A stretch of 64,000 nt of DNA from Clusia tigrina (lineage: Eukaryota > Arthropoda > Insecta > Diptera > Clusiidae): the NCBI GenBank assembly GCA_920105625.2, contig OV050030.1, forward strand, positions 193,869,887 through 193,933,886, written 5' to 3'. Position 1 is the stretch's first letter; each line of letters starts with the position of its first letter. Both the position numbers and the translations under genes were made by a program. The notes below the pieces were generated by a model. The model ran no database searches. It saw nothing but the letters and a program-made list of their open reading frames with translations, and had not been told where the DNA came from. This document shows positions 10,931-23,000 of this stretch, one piece after another.

Positions 10931-13219
10931 GGCGTCTCTGTCGCTGTCGATTGGGGGGGTCTGCTGCCTTCTCTATGCCTATATCTACCCCTATCTGCTT
11001 CAGTCGGCGTCTCAGACGGCATCGTAGCCTCTGTCAGCATCTCTGTAGGCGTCTCAGTAGCTGCCGCTATCGATTGGGGGGTCTGCTGCCTTCTCTATGC
11101 CTATATCTACCCCTATCTGCCTCAGTCGGCGTCGCAGCCACTGCCAGCGTCTCTGTAGACGTCTCAGTCGCAGTCACTGCTGCTGTCGATTCGGGTGGTC
11201 TGCTGCCTTCTCTATGCCTATATCTACCCCTATCTGCCTCAATCGGCGTCTCAGTCGGCGTCGCAGCCTCTGTCAGCGTCTCTGTAGGCGTCTCAGTCGC
11301 TGCCGCTGTCGATTGGAGGGTCTGCTGCCTTCTCTATACCAATATCTAACTTTATCTGCCTCAGTCGGCGTCTCAGTCGGCGTCTCAGTCGGCGTCTCAG
11401 TCGGCGTCTCAGTCGATTCCGCTGTCGATTGGGGGGTCAGCTGCCGTCTCTATGCCTATATCTACCCCTATCAGCCTCAGTCGGCGTCTAAGTGGGCGTC
11501 TCAGTCGGCGTCGCAGCCTCTGTCAGCGTCTCTGTACGCGTCTCTGTCGCTGCCGCTGTCCATTGGGGGGTCTGCTGCCTTCTCTATGCCTATATCTACC
11601 CCTATCTGCCTCATTCGGCGTCTAAGTCGGCGTCGCTGTAGGCGTCTCTGTCGCTGTCGATTGGGGGGGGTCTGCTGCCTTCTCTATGCCTATATCTACC
11701 CCTATCTGCCTCAGTCGGCGTCTCAGACGGCATCGTAGCCTCTGTCAGCGTCTCTGTAGGCGTCTCAGTAGCTGCCGCTGTCGATTGGGGGGTCTGCTGC
11801 CTTCTCTATGCCTATATCTACCCCTATCTGCCTCAGTCGGCGTCGCAGCCACTGCCAGCGTCTCTGTAGATGTCTCAGTCGCAGTCACTGCCGCTGTCGA
11901 TTGGGTGGTCTGCTGCCTTCTCTATGCCTATATCTACCCCTATCTGCCTCAATCGGCGTCTCAGTCGGCGTCGCAGTCTCTGTCAGCGTCTCTGTAGGCG
12001 TCTCAGTCGTTGCCGCTGTCGATTGGAGGGTCTGCTGCCTTCTCTATACCAATATCTACCTTTATCTGCCTCAGTCGGCGTCTCAGTCGGCGTCTCAGTC
12101 GATTCCGCTGTCGATTGGGGGGTCTGCTGCCGTCTCTATGCCTATATCTACCCCTATCTGCCTCAATCGGCGTCTCAGTCGGCGTCGCAGCCTCTGTCAG
12201 CGTCTCTGTAGGCGTCTCAGTCGCTGCCGCTGTCGATTGGAGGGTCTGCTGCCTTCTCTATACCAATATCTACCTTTATCTGCCTCAGTCGGCGTCTCAG
12301 TCGGCGTCTCAGTGGGCGTCTCAGTCGATACCGCTGTCGATTGGGGGTCTGCTGCCGTCTCTATGCCTACATCTACCCCTATCTGCCTCAGTCGGCGTCT
12401 CAGTCGGCGTCGCAGCCTCTGTCAGTGTCTCTGTAGACGTCTCAGTCGCTGCCGCTGTGGATTGGGGGGTCTGCTGCTTTCTCTATGCCTATATCTACCC
12501 CTATCTGCCTCAATCGGTGTCGCAGCCACTGCCAGCGTCTCTGTAGACGTCTCAGTCGCAGTCACTGCCGCTGTCGAGTGGGGGGTCTGCTGCCTTCTCT
12601 ATGCCTATATCTACCCCTATCAGCCTCAGTCGGCGTCTCAGGGGGCGTCTCAGTCGGTGTCGCAGCCTCTGTTAGCGTCTCTGTAGGCGTCTCAGTCGCT
12701 GCCGCTGTCCATTGGGGGGTCTGCTGCCTTCTCTATGCTTATATCTACCACTATCTGCCTCAGTCGGCGTCTCAGTCGGCGTCGCAGCCTGTGTCAGCGT
12801 CTCTGTAGGCGTCTCAGTAGCTGCCGCTGTCGATTGGAGGTCTGCTGCCTTCTCTATGCCTATATCTACCCCTATCCGCCCCAATCGGCTTCTCAGTCGG
12901 CGTCTCAGTCGGCGTTTCAGTCGGAGTCGCACCCTCTTTCAGCGTCTCTCTACGCGTCTCAGGCGATGTTGCTGTCGATTGGGGAGTCTGCTGCATTTTC
13001 TATGCCTGTATCTATGCCTATCTGCCTCAGTTGGCGTCTCAGTCGGCGTCGCTGTAGGCGTCTCAGTCGGTGTCGATTGGGGGGGTCTGCTGCCTTCTCT
13101 ATGCCTATATCTACCCCTATATGCCTCAGTCGGCGTCTCAGTCGGCATCGCAGCCTCTGTCAGCGTCTCTGTAGGCGTCTCAGTAGCTGCCGCTGTCGAT
13201 TGGGGGGTCTGCTGCCTTC

Positions 13220-16200
13220 TCTATGCCTATATCTACCCCTATCTGCCTCAGTCGGCGTCGCAGCCTCTGTCAGCGTCTCTGTAGACTTCTCAGTCGCAGT
13301 CACTGCCGCTGTCGAGAGGGGGTCTGCTGCCTTCTCTATGCCTACATCTACCCCTATCAGCCTCAGTCGGCGTCTCAGTCGGCGTCGCAGCCTCTGTCAG
13401 CCTCTCTGTACGCGTCTCAGTCGATGCTGCTGTCGATTGGGGGGTCTGCTGCCTTCTTTATGCCTATATTTACCCCTATCTGCCTCAGTCGGCGTCGCAG
13501 CCACTGCCAGCGTCTCTGTAGACGTCTCAGTCGCAGTCACTGCCGCTGTCGAGTGGGGAACAGCTGCCTCCTCTATGCCTACATCTACCCCTATCTGCCT
13601 CAGTCGGCGTGTCACTCGGCGTCGCAGCCTCTGTCAGCGTCTCTGTACGCGTCTCAGTCGCTGCCGCTGTCGATTGCGCGGTCTGCTGGCTTCTCTATGC
13701 CTGTATCTACCCCTATCTGCCTCAGTCGGCGTCTCAGTCGGCGTCGCAGCCTCTTTCAGCGTCTCTGTAGGCGTCTCAGTCGCTGCCGCTGTCGATTGGG
13801 GGGTCTCAGTCGCAGCCTCTGTCAGCGTCTCAGTAGCTGCCGCTGTAGATTGGGGGGTCTGCTGCCTTCTCTATGCTTATATGTACCCCTATCTGCCTCA
13901 GTCGGCGTCTCAGTCGGCGTCTCAGTCGGCGTCGCAGCCTCTGTAGGCGTCCCAGTCGATGCCGCTGTCGATTGGGGGGTCTGCTGCCTTCTGTATGCCT
14001 GTATCTACCCCTAAATGTCTAAGTCGGCGTCTCAGTCGGCGTCGCTATAGGCGTCTCTCTCGCTGTCGATTGGGGGGCTGCTGCCTTTTCTATGCCTATA
14101 TCTACCCCCATCTGCCTCAATCGACATCTTAGTCGGCATCGCAGCCTCTTTCAGCGTCTCTGTACGCGTCTCAGTCGATACCGCTGTCGATTGGGGGGGT
14201 CTGCTGCCTTCTCTATGCCTGTATCTACCCCTATCTCCCTCAGTCGGCGTCGCTGTAGGCGTCTCAGTCGGTGTCGATTGGGGGGTCTGCTGCCTTTTCT
14301 ATGCCTATATCTACCCCTATCTGCCTCAGTCGGCGTCTCAGTCGGCGTCGCTGTAGGCGTCTCAGTAGCTGCCGCTGTCGATTGGGGGTCTGCTGCTTTC
14401 TCTATGCCTATATCTACCCCTATCTGCCTCAGTCGGCGTCGCAGCAACTGCCAGCGTCTCTGTAGACGTCTCAGTCGCAGTTACTGCCGTTGTCGAGGGG
14501 GGGGGGTCTCCTGCCATCTCTATGCCTATATCTACACCTATCTGCCTCAGTCGGCGACTCAGTCAGCGTCGCAGCCTCTTTCAGTGTCTCTGTAGGCGTC
14601 TCAGTCATTACCGCTGTCGATTGGGGGATCTGCTGCCTTCTCTATGCCTATATCTACCACTATCAGCCTCAGTCGGCGTCTCAGTCGGCGTCGCAGCCTC
14701 TGTCAGCGTCTCTGTAGGCGTCTCAGTCGCTGCTGCTGTCGATTGGAGGGTCTGCTGCCTTCTCTATAGCAATATCTACCTTTATCTGCATCAGTCGACG
14801 TCTCAGTCGGCGTCTCAGTCGATTCCGCTGTCGATTGGGGGGTCTGCTGCCGTCTCTATGCCTATATCTACCCCTATCTGCCTCAGTCGGCGCCTCAGAC
14901 GGCATCGTAGCCGCTGTCAGCGTCTCTGTAGGCGTCTCAGTAGCTGCCGCTGTCGATTGGGGGGTCTGCTGCCTTCTCTATGCCTATATCTACCCCTATC
15001 TGCCTCAGTCGGCGTCGCAGCCACTCCCAGCGTCTCTGTAGACGTCTCAGTCGCAGTCACTGCCGCTGTCGATTCGGGTGGTCTGCTGCCTTCTCTATGC
15101 CTATATCTACCCCTATCTGCCTCAATCGGCGTCTCAGTCGGCGTCGCAGCCTCTGTCAGCGTCTCTGTAGGCGTCTCAGTAGCTGCCGCTGTCGATTGGA
15201 GGGTCTGCTGCCTTCTCTATACCAATATCTACCTTTATCTGCCTCAGTCGGCGTCTCAGTCGGCGTCTCAGTCGATTCCGCTGTCGATTGGTGGTCTGCT
15301 GCCGTCTCTATGCCAATATCTACCCCTATCTGCCTCAGTCGGCGTCTCAGTCGCGTCGCAGCCTCTGTCAGCATCTCTGTACGCGTCTCAGTCTCTGCCG
15401 CTGTCGATTGGGGGGTCTGCTGCCTTGTCTATGCCTGTATCTACTCCTATCTGCTTCAGTCGGCGTCTCAGTCGGCGGCGCAGCCTCTGTCAGTGTCTCT
15501 GTAGACGTCTCAGTCGCTGCCGCTGTCGATTGGGGGGTCTGCTGCCGTCTCTATGCCTATATCTACCCCTATCTGCCTCAGTCGGCGCCTCAGACGGCAT
15601 CGTAGCCTCTGTCAGCGTCTCTGTAGGCGTCTCAGTAGCTGCCGCTGTCGATTGGGGGGTCTGCTGCCTTCTCTATAGCAATATCTACCTTTATCTGCAT
15701 CAGTCGACGTCTCAGTCGGCGTCTCAGTCGATTCCGCTGTCGATTGGGGGGTCTGCTGCCGTCTCTATGCCTATATCTACCCCTATCTGCCTCAGTCGGC
15801 GCCTCAGACGGCATCGTAGCCTCTGTCAGCGTCTCTGTAGGCGTCTCAGTAGCTGCCGCTGTCGATTGGGGGGTCTGCTGCCTTCTCTATGCCTATATCT
15901 ACCCCTATCTGCCTCAGTCGGCGTCGCAGCCACTGCCAGCGTCTCTGTAGACGTCTCAGTCGCAGTCACTGCCGCTGTCGATTCGGGTGGTCTGCTGCCT
16001 TCTCTATGCCTATATCTACCCCTATCTGCCTCAATCGGCGTCTCAGTCGGCGTCGCAGCCTCTGTCAGCGTCTCTGTAGGCGTCTCAGTAGCTGCCGCTG
16101 TCGATTGGAGGGTCTGCTGCCTTCTCTATACCAATATCTACCTTTATCTGCCTCAGTCGGCGTCTCAGTCGGCGTCTCAGTCGATTCCGCTGTCGATTGG

Positions 16201-19200
16201 TGGTCTGCTGCCGTCTCTATGCCAATATCTACCCCTATCTGCCTCAGTCGGCGTCTCAGACGGCATCGTAGCCTCTGTCAGCGTCTCTGTAGGCGTCTCA
16301 GTAGCTGCCGCTGTCGATTGGGGGGTCTGCTGCCTTCTCTATGCCTATATCTACCACTATCTGCTTCAGTCGGCGTCGCAGCCACTGCCAGCGTCTCTGT
16401 AGACGTCTCAGTCGTAGTCACTGCCGCTGTCGATTCGGGTGGTCTGCTGCCTTCTCTATGCCTATATCTACCCCTATCTTCCTCAATCGGCGTCTCAGTC
16501 GGCGTCGCAGCCTCTGTCAGCGTCTCTGTAGGCGTCTCAGTCGCTGCCGCTGTCGATTGGAGGGTCTGCTGCCTTCTCTATACCAATATCTACCTTTATC
16601 TGCCTCAGTCGGCGTCTCAGTCGGCGTCTCAGTCGGCGTCTCAGTCGATTCCGCTGTCGATTGGGGGTCTGCTGCCGTCTCTATGCCAATATCTACCCCT
16701 ATCTGCCTCAGTCGGCGTCTCAGTCGCGTCGCAGCCTCTATCAGCATCTCTGTACGCGTCTCAGTCTCTGCCGCTGTCGATTGGGGGGTCTGCTGCCTTG
16801 TCTATGCCTGTATCTACGCCTATCTGCCTCAGTCGGCGACGCAGCCACTGCCATTGTCTCTGCGATCTGCCTCAGTCGGTATCTCAGTCAGCGTCGCAGC
16901 TTCTGTCAGCGTCTCTCTACGCGTCTCAGTCGATGCCGCTGTCGATTGGGGGGTCTGCTGCCTTCTCTATGCCTATATGTACCCCTATCTGCCTCAGTCT
17001 GCGTCTCAGTCGGCGTCGCAGCCTCTGTCAGCGTCTCTGTACGCGCCTCAGTTGATGCCGCTGTCGATTGGGGGGTCTGCTGCCTTCTCTATGCCTGTAT
17101 CTACCCCTATCTGCCCAAGCCGGCGTCTCAGTCGGCGTCGCTGTAGGCGTCTCTGTGGCTGTCGATTGGGGGGGGGCTGCTGCCTTTTCTATGCCTATAT
17201 ATACCCCTATCTGCCTCAGTCGGCGTCTCAGTCGGCATCGCAGCTTCTGTCAGCGTCTCTCTACGCGTCTCAGTTGATGCCGCTGTCGATTGGGGGGTCT
17301 GCTGCCTTCTGTATGCCTGTATCTACCCCTACCTTCCTAATTCGGCGTCTCAGTCGGCGTCGCTGTAGGCGTCTCTGTCGCTGTTGATTGGGGGGGCTGC
17401 TGCCTTTTCTATGCCTATATCTACCCCCATATGCCTCAGTCGACGTCTTAGTCGGCATCGCAGCCTCTGTCAGCGTCTCTGTACGCGTCTCAGTCGATAC
17501 CGCTGTCGATTGGGGGGGTCTGCGGCCTTCTCTATGCCTGTATCTACCCCTATCTGCCTCAGTCGGCGTCACAGCTTCTCTCAGCGTTTCTGTTGGCGTC
17601 TCAGTCGCTGCCGCTGTAAATTGGGGGGGTCTGCTGCCTTCTCTATGCCTATATCTAGCCCTATCTGCCTCAGTCGGCGTCTCAGTCGGCGTCGCTGTAG
17701 GCGTCTCAGTAGCTGCCGCTGTCGATTGGGGGTCTGCTGCTTTCTCTATGCCTATATCTACCCCTATCTGCCTCAGTCGGCGTTGCAGCCACTGCCAGCG
17801 TCTCTGTAGACGTCTCAGTCGCAGTCACTGCCGCCTTCGAGTGGGGGGTCTGCTGCCATCTCTATGCCTATATCTACACCTATCTGCCTCAGTCGGCGAC
17901 TCAGTCAGCGTCGCAGCCTCTTTCAGCGTCTCTGTCGGCGTCTCAGTCATTTCCGTTGTCGATTGGGGGGGTCTGCTGCCTTCTCTATACCTATATCTAC
18001 ACCTATCTGTCTCAGACGGCGCCTCAGTCGGTGTCGCAGCCTCTGTCAGCGTCTCTGCACGCGTCTCAGTCTATGCCGTTGTCGATTGGGGGGTCTGCTG
18101 CCTTCTCTATACCTATATTTACCCCTATCTGCCTCAGTTGGCGTCGCAGCCACTGCCAGCGTCTCTGTAGACGTCTCAGTCGCAGTCACTGCCACTGTCG
18201 AGTGGGGGGTCTGCTGCCTTCTCTATGCCTGTATCTACCCCTATCTGCCCAAGTCGGCGTCTCAGTCGGCGTCGCTGTGGGCATCTCTGTCGCTGTTGAT
18301 TGGGGGGCTGCTGCCTTTTCTATGCCTATATCTACCCCTGTCTGCCTCAGTCGGCGTCTCAGTCGGCGTCGCAGCCACTGCCAGCGTCTCTGTAGACGTC
18401 TCAGTCGCAGTCACTGCCGGTGTCGAGTGGGGGGTCTGCTGCCTTCTCTATGCCTATATCTACCCTTATCAGCCTCAGTCGGCGCCTCAGTCGGCGTCGC
18501 AGCCACTCTCACCATCTCTGTAGGCGTCTCAGTGGCTGCCGCTGTCGATTTGGGGGGTCTGCTGCCTTCTCTATGCCTATATCTACCCCTATCTGCCTCA
18601 GTCGGCGTCTCAGTCGGCGTCGCAGCCTCTGTCAGCGTCTCTGTAGGCGTCTCAGTAGCTGCCGCTGTCGATTGGGAGTCTGCTGCCTTCTCTATGCCAA
18701 TATCTACCCCTTTCCGGCCCAGTCGGCGTCTCAGTCGGCGTCTCAGTCGGCGTCTCAGTCGGCGTCGCAGCCTCTGTCAGCGTCTCTGTAGGCTACTCAG
18801 TAGCTGCCGCTGTCGATTGGGGGTCTGCTGCTTTCTCTATGCCTATATCTACTCCTGTCTGCCTCAGTCGGCGTCTCAGTCGGCGTCACAACCTCTGTCA
18901 GCGTCTCTGTAGGCGTTTCAGTCGCTGCCGCTGTCGATTGGGGGGTCTGCTGCCTGCTCTATAGCTATATCCACCCCTATCTGCCTCAGTCGGCGTCGCA
19001 GTGTCTGTTAGCGTCTCTGTAGGCATCTCACTCGCTGCCGCTGTCGATTGGGGTGGTCTGCTGCCTTCTCTATGCCTATATCTACCCCTATCTGCCTCAA
19101 TCGGCGTCTCAGTCGGCGTCGCAGCCTCTGTCAGCGTATGTGTAGGCGTCTCAGTAGCTGCCGCTGTCGATTGGGGGTCTGTTGCCTTCTCTATGCCTGT

Positions 19201-19980
19201 ATCTACGCCTATCTGCCTCAGTCGGCGTCGCTGTAGGCGTCTCAGTCGGTGTCGATTGGGGGGCCTGCTGCCTTCTCTATGCCTATATATACCCCTATCT
19301 GCCTCAGTCGGCATCTCAGTCGGCGTCGCTGTAGGTGTCTCAGTAGCTGCCGCTGTCGATTGGGGGTCTGCTGCCTTCTCAATGCCTATATCTACCCCTA
19401 TCTACCCCTATCTGCCTCAGTCGGCGTCGCAGCCACTGCCAGAATCTCTGTAGACGTCTCAGTCGCAGTCACTGCCTCTGTCGTGTGGGGGTCTGCTGCC
19501 TTCTCTATGCCTATATCTACCCCTATCCGCCCCAGTCGGCGTCTCAGTCGGCGTCGCAGCCTCTGTCAGCGTATGTGTAGGCGTCTCAGTAGCTGCCGCT
19601 GTCGATTGGGGGTCTGTTGCCTTCTCTATGCCTATATGTACCACAATCTGCCTCAGTCGGCGTCGCAGCCACTAACAGTGTCTCTGTAGACGTCTCAGTC
19701 GCAGTCACTGCCGCTGTCGAGTGGGGGACAGCTGCCTCCTCTATGCCTATATCTACCCCTATCTGCCTCAGTCGGCGTGTTGGTCGGCGTCGCAGCCTCT
19801 GTCAGCGTCTCTGTACGCGTCTCAATCGCTGCCTCTGTCGATTGCGGGGTCGGCTGGCTTCTCTATGCCTGTATCTACCCCTATCTGCATCAGTGGGCGT
19901 CTCAGTCGACGTCGCAGCCTATTTCAGCGTCTCTGTAGGAGTCTCAGTCGCTGCCGCTGTCGATTAGGGGGTCTGCTGCC
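13220..19980 (+). repeat. Large higher-order block, copy 1 (about 6.8 kb)
   Basis: This block shares its unusual monomers, in order, with 25,210-32,364 (offset about 11,969-11,989 bp over most of the left half). Its right two thirds also match 20,100-25,192 (offset 4,551-4,552 bp). Compared with both other copies it lacks about 673 bp near 19,635: the AACAGTG-bearing monomer is reached 5,225 bp before its partner in copy 2, whereas sequence just upstream is 4,552 bp away. Boundaries are approximate. Confidence 0.85.
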
Positions 19981-20079
19981 TTCTCAATGCCTATATCTAC
20001 CCCTATCTGCCTCAGTCGCCGTCGCAGCCTCTGTCAGCGTCTCTGTAGACTTCTCAGTCGCAGTCACTGCCGCTGTCGA

Positions 20080-23000
20080 TTCGGGTGGTCTGCTGCCTTC
20101 TCTATGCCTATATCTACCCCTATCTTCCTCAATCGGCGTCTCAGTCGGCGTCGCAGCCTCTGTCAGCGTCTCTGTAGGCGTCTCAGTCGCTGCCGCTGTC
20201 GATTGGAGGGTCTGCTGCCTTCTCTATACCAATATCTACCTTTATCTGCATCAGTCGACGTCTCAGTCGGCGTCTCAGTCGATTCCGCTGTCGATTGGGG
20301 GGTCTGCTGCCGTCTCTATGCCTATATCTACCCCTATCTGCCTCAGTCGGCGCCTCAGACGGCATCGTAGCCTCTGTCAGCGTCTCTGTAGGCGTCTCAG
20401 TAGCTGCCGCTGTCGATTGGGGGGTCTGCTGCCTTCTCTATGCCTATACCTACCCCTATCTGCCTCAGTCGGCGTCGCAGCCACTCCCAGCGTCTCTGTA
20501 GACGTCTCAGTCGCAGTCACTGCCGCTGTCGATTCGGGTGGTCTGCTTCCTTCTCTATGCCTATATCTACCCCTATCTGCCTCAATCGGCGTCTCAGTCG
20601 GCGTCGCAGCCTCTGTCAGCGTCTCTGTAGGCGTCTCAGTAGCTGCCGCTGTCGATTGGAGGGTCTGCTGCCTTCTCTATACCAATATCTACCTTTATCT
20701 GCCTCAGTCGGCGTCTCAGTCGGCGTCTCAGTCGATTCCGCTGTCGATTGGTGGTCTGCTGCCGTCTCTATGCCAATATCTACCCCTATCTGCCTCAGTC
20801 GGCGTCTCAGACGGCATCGTAGCCTCTGTCAGCGTCTCTGTAGGCGTCTCAGTAGCTGCCGCTGTCGATTGGGGGGTCTGCTGCCTTCTCTATGCCTATA
20901 TCTACCACTATCTGCTTCAGTCGGCGTCGCAGCCACTGCCAGCGTCTCTGTAGACGTCTCAGTCGTAGTCACTGCCGCTGTCGATTCGGGTGGTCTGCTG
21001 CCTTCTCTATGCCTATATCTACCCCTATCTTCCTCAATCGGCGTCTCAGTCGGCGTCGCAGCCTCTGTCAGCGTCTCTGTAGGCGTCTCAGTCGCTGCCG
21101 CTGTCGATTGGAGGGTCTGCTGCCTTCTCTATACCAATATCTACCTTTATCTGCCTCAGTCGGCGTCTCAGTCGGCGTCTCAGTCGGCGTCTCAGTCGAT
21201 TCCGCTGTCGATTGGGGGTCTGCTGCCGTCTCTATGCCAATATCTACCCCTATCTGCCTCAGTCGGCGTCTCAGTCGCGTCGCAGCCTCTATCAGCATCT
21301 CTGTACGCGTCTCAGTCTCTGCCGCTGTCGATTGGGGGGTCTGCTGCCTTGTCTATGCCTGTATCTACGCCTATCTGCCTCAGTCGGCGACGCAGCCACT
21401 GCCAGCGTCTCTGCGATCTGCCTCAGTCGGTATCTCAGTCAGCGTCGCAGCTTCTGTCAGCGTCTCTCTACGCGTCTCAGTCGATGCCGCTGTCGATTGG
21501 GGGGTCTGCTGCCTTCTCTATGCCTATATGTACCCCTATCTGCCTCAGTCTGCGTCTCAGTCGGCGTCGCAGCCTCTGTCAGCGTCTCTGTACGCGCCTC
21601 AGTTGATGCCGCTGTCGATTGGGGGGTCTGCTGCCTTCTCTATGCCTGTATCTACCCCTATCTGCCCAAGCCGGCGTCTCAGTCGGCGTCGCTGTAGGCG
21701 TCTCTGTGGCTGTCGATTGGGGGGGGGCTGCTGCCTTTTCTATGCCTATATATACCCCTATCTGCCTCAGTCGGCGTCTCAGTCGGCATCGCAGCTTCTG
21801 TCAGCGTCTCTCTACGCGTCTCAGTTGATACCGCTGTCGATTGGGGGGTCTGCTGCCTTCTGTATGCCTGTATCTACCCCTACCTTCCTAATTCGGCGTC
21901 TCAGTCGGCGTCGCTGTAGGCGTCTCTGTCGCTGTTGATTGGGGGGGCTGCTGCCTTTTCTATGCCTATATCTACCCCCATATGCCTCAGTCGACGTCTT
22001 AGTCGGCATCGCAGCCTCTGTCAGCGTCTCTGTACGCGTCTCAGTCGATACCGCTGTCGATTGGGGGGGTCTGCGGCCTTCTCTATGCCTGTATCTACCC
22101 CTATCTGCCTCAGTCGGCGTCACAGCTTCTCTCAGCGTTTCTGTTGGCGTCTCAGTCGCTGCCGCTGTAAATTGGGGGGGGTCTGCTGCCTTCTCTATGC
22201 CTATATCTAGCCCTATCTGCCTCAGTCGGCGTCTCAGTCGGCGTCGCTGTAGGCGTCTCAGTAGCTGCCGCTGTCGATTGGGGTTCTGCTGCTTTCTCTA
22301 TGCCTATATCTACCCCTATCTGCCTCAGTCGGCGTTGCAGCCACTGCCAGCGTCTCTGTAGACGTCTCAGTCGCAGTCACTGCCGCCTTCGAGTGGGGGG
22401 TCTGCTGCCATCTCTATGCCTATATCTACACCTATCTGCCTCAGTCGGCGACTCAGTCAGCGTCGCAGCCTCTTTCAGCGTCTCTGTCGGCGTCTCAGTC
22501 ATTTCCGTTGTCGATTGGGGGGGTCTGCTGCCTTCTCTATACCTATATCTACACCTATCTGTCTCAGACGGCGCCTCAGTCGGTGTCGCAGCCTCTGTCA
22601 GCGTCTCTGCACGCGTCTCAGTCTATGCCGTTGTCGATTGGGGGGTCTGCTGCCTTCTCTATACCTATATTTACCCCTATCTGCCTCAGTTGGCATCGCA
22701 GCCACTGCCAGCGTCTCTGTAGACGTCTCAGTCGCAGTCACTGCCACTGTCGAGTGGGGGGTCTGCTGCCTTCTCTATGCCTGTATCTACCCCTATCTGC
22801 CCAAGTCGGCGTCTCAGTCGGCGTCGCTGTGGGCATCTCTGTCGCTGTTGATTGGGGGGCTGCTGCCTTTTCTATGCCTATATCTACCCCTGTCTGCCTC
22901 AGTCGGCGTCTCAGTCGGCGTCGCAGCCACTGCCAGCGTCTCTGTAGACGTGTCAGTCGCAGTCACTGCCGGTGTCGAGTGGGGGGTCTGCTGCCTTCTC

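Noticed and set aside
14522..16402. 626-codon open frame, and similar frames at 1,631-3,379 and 6,309-8,039, as genes
   Set aside because: They consist wholly of satellite units, switch reading frame with G-run length, lack conserved starts, and have overlapping open frames on both strands. This is expected from a stop-poor tandem repeat.
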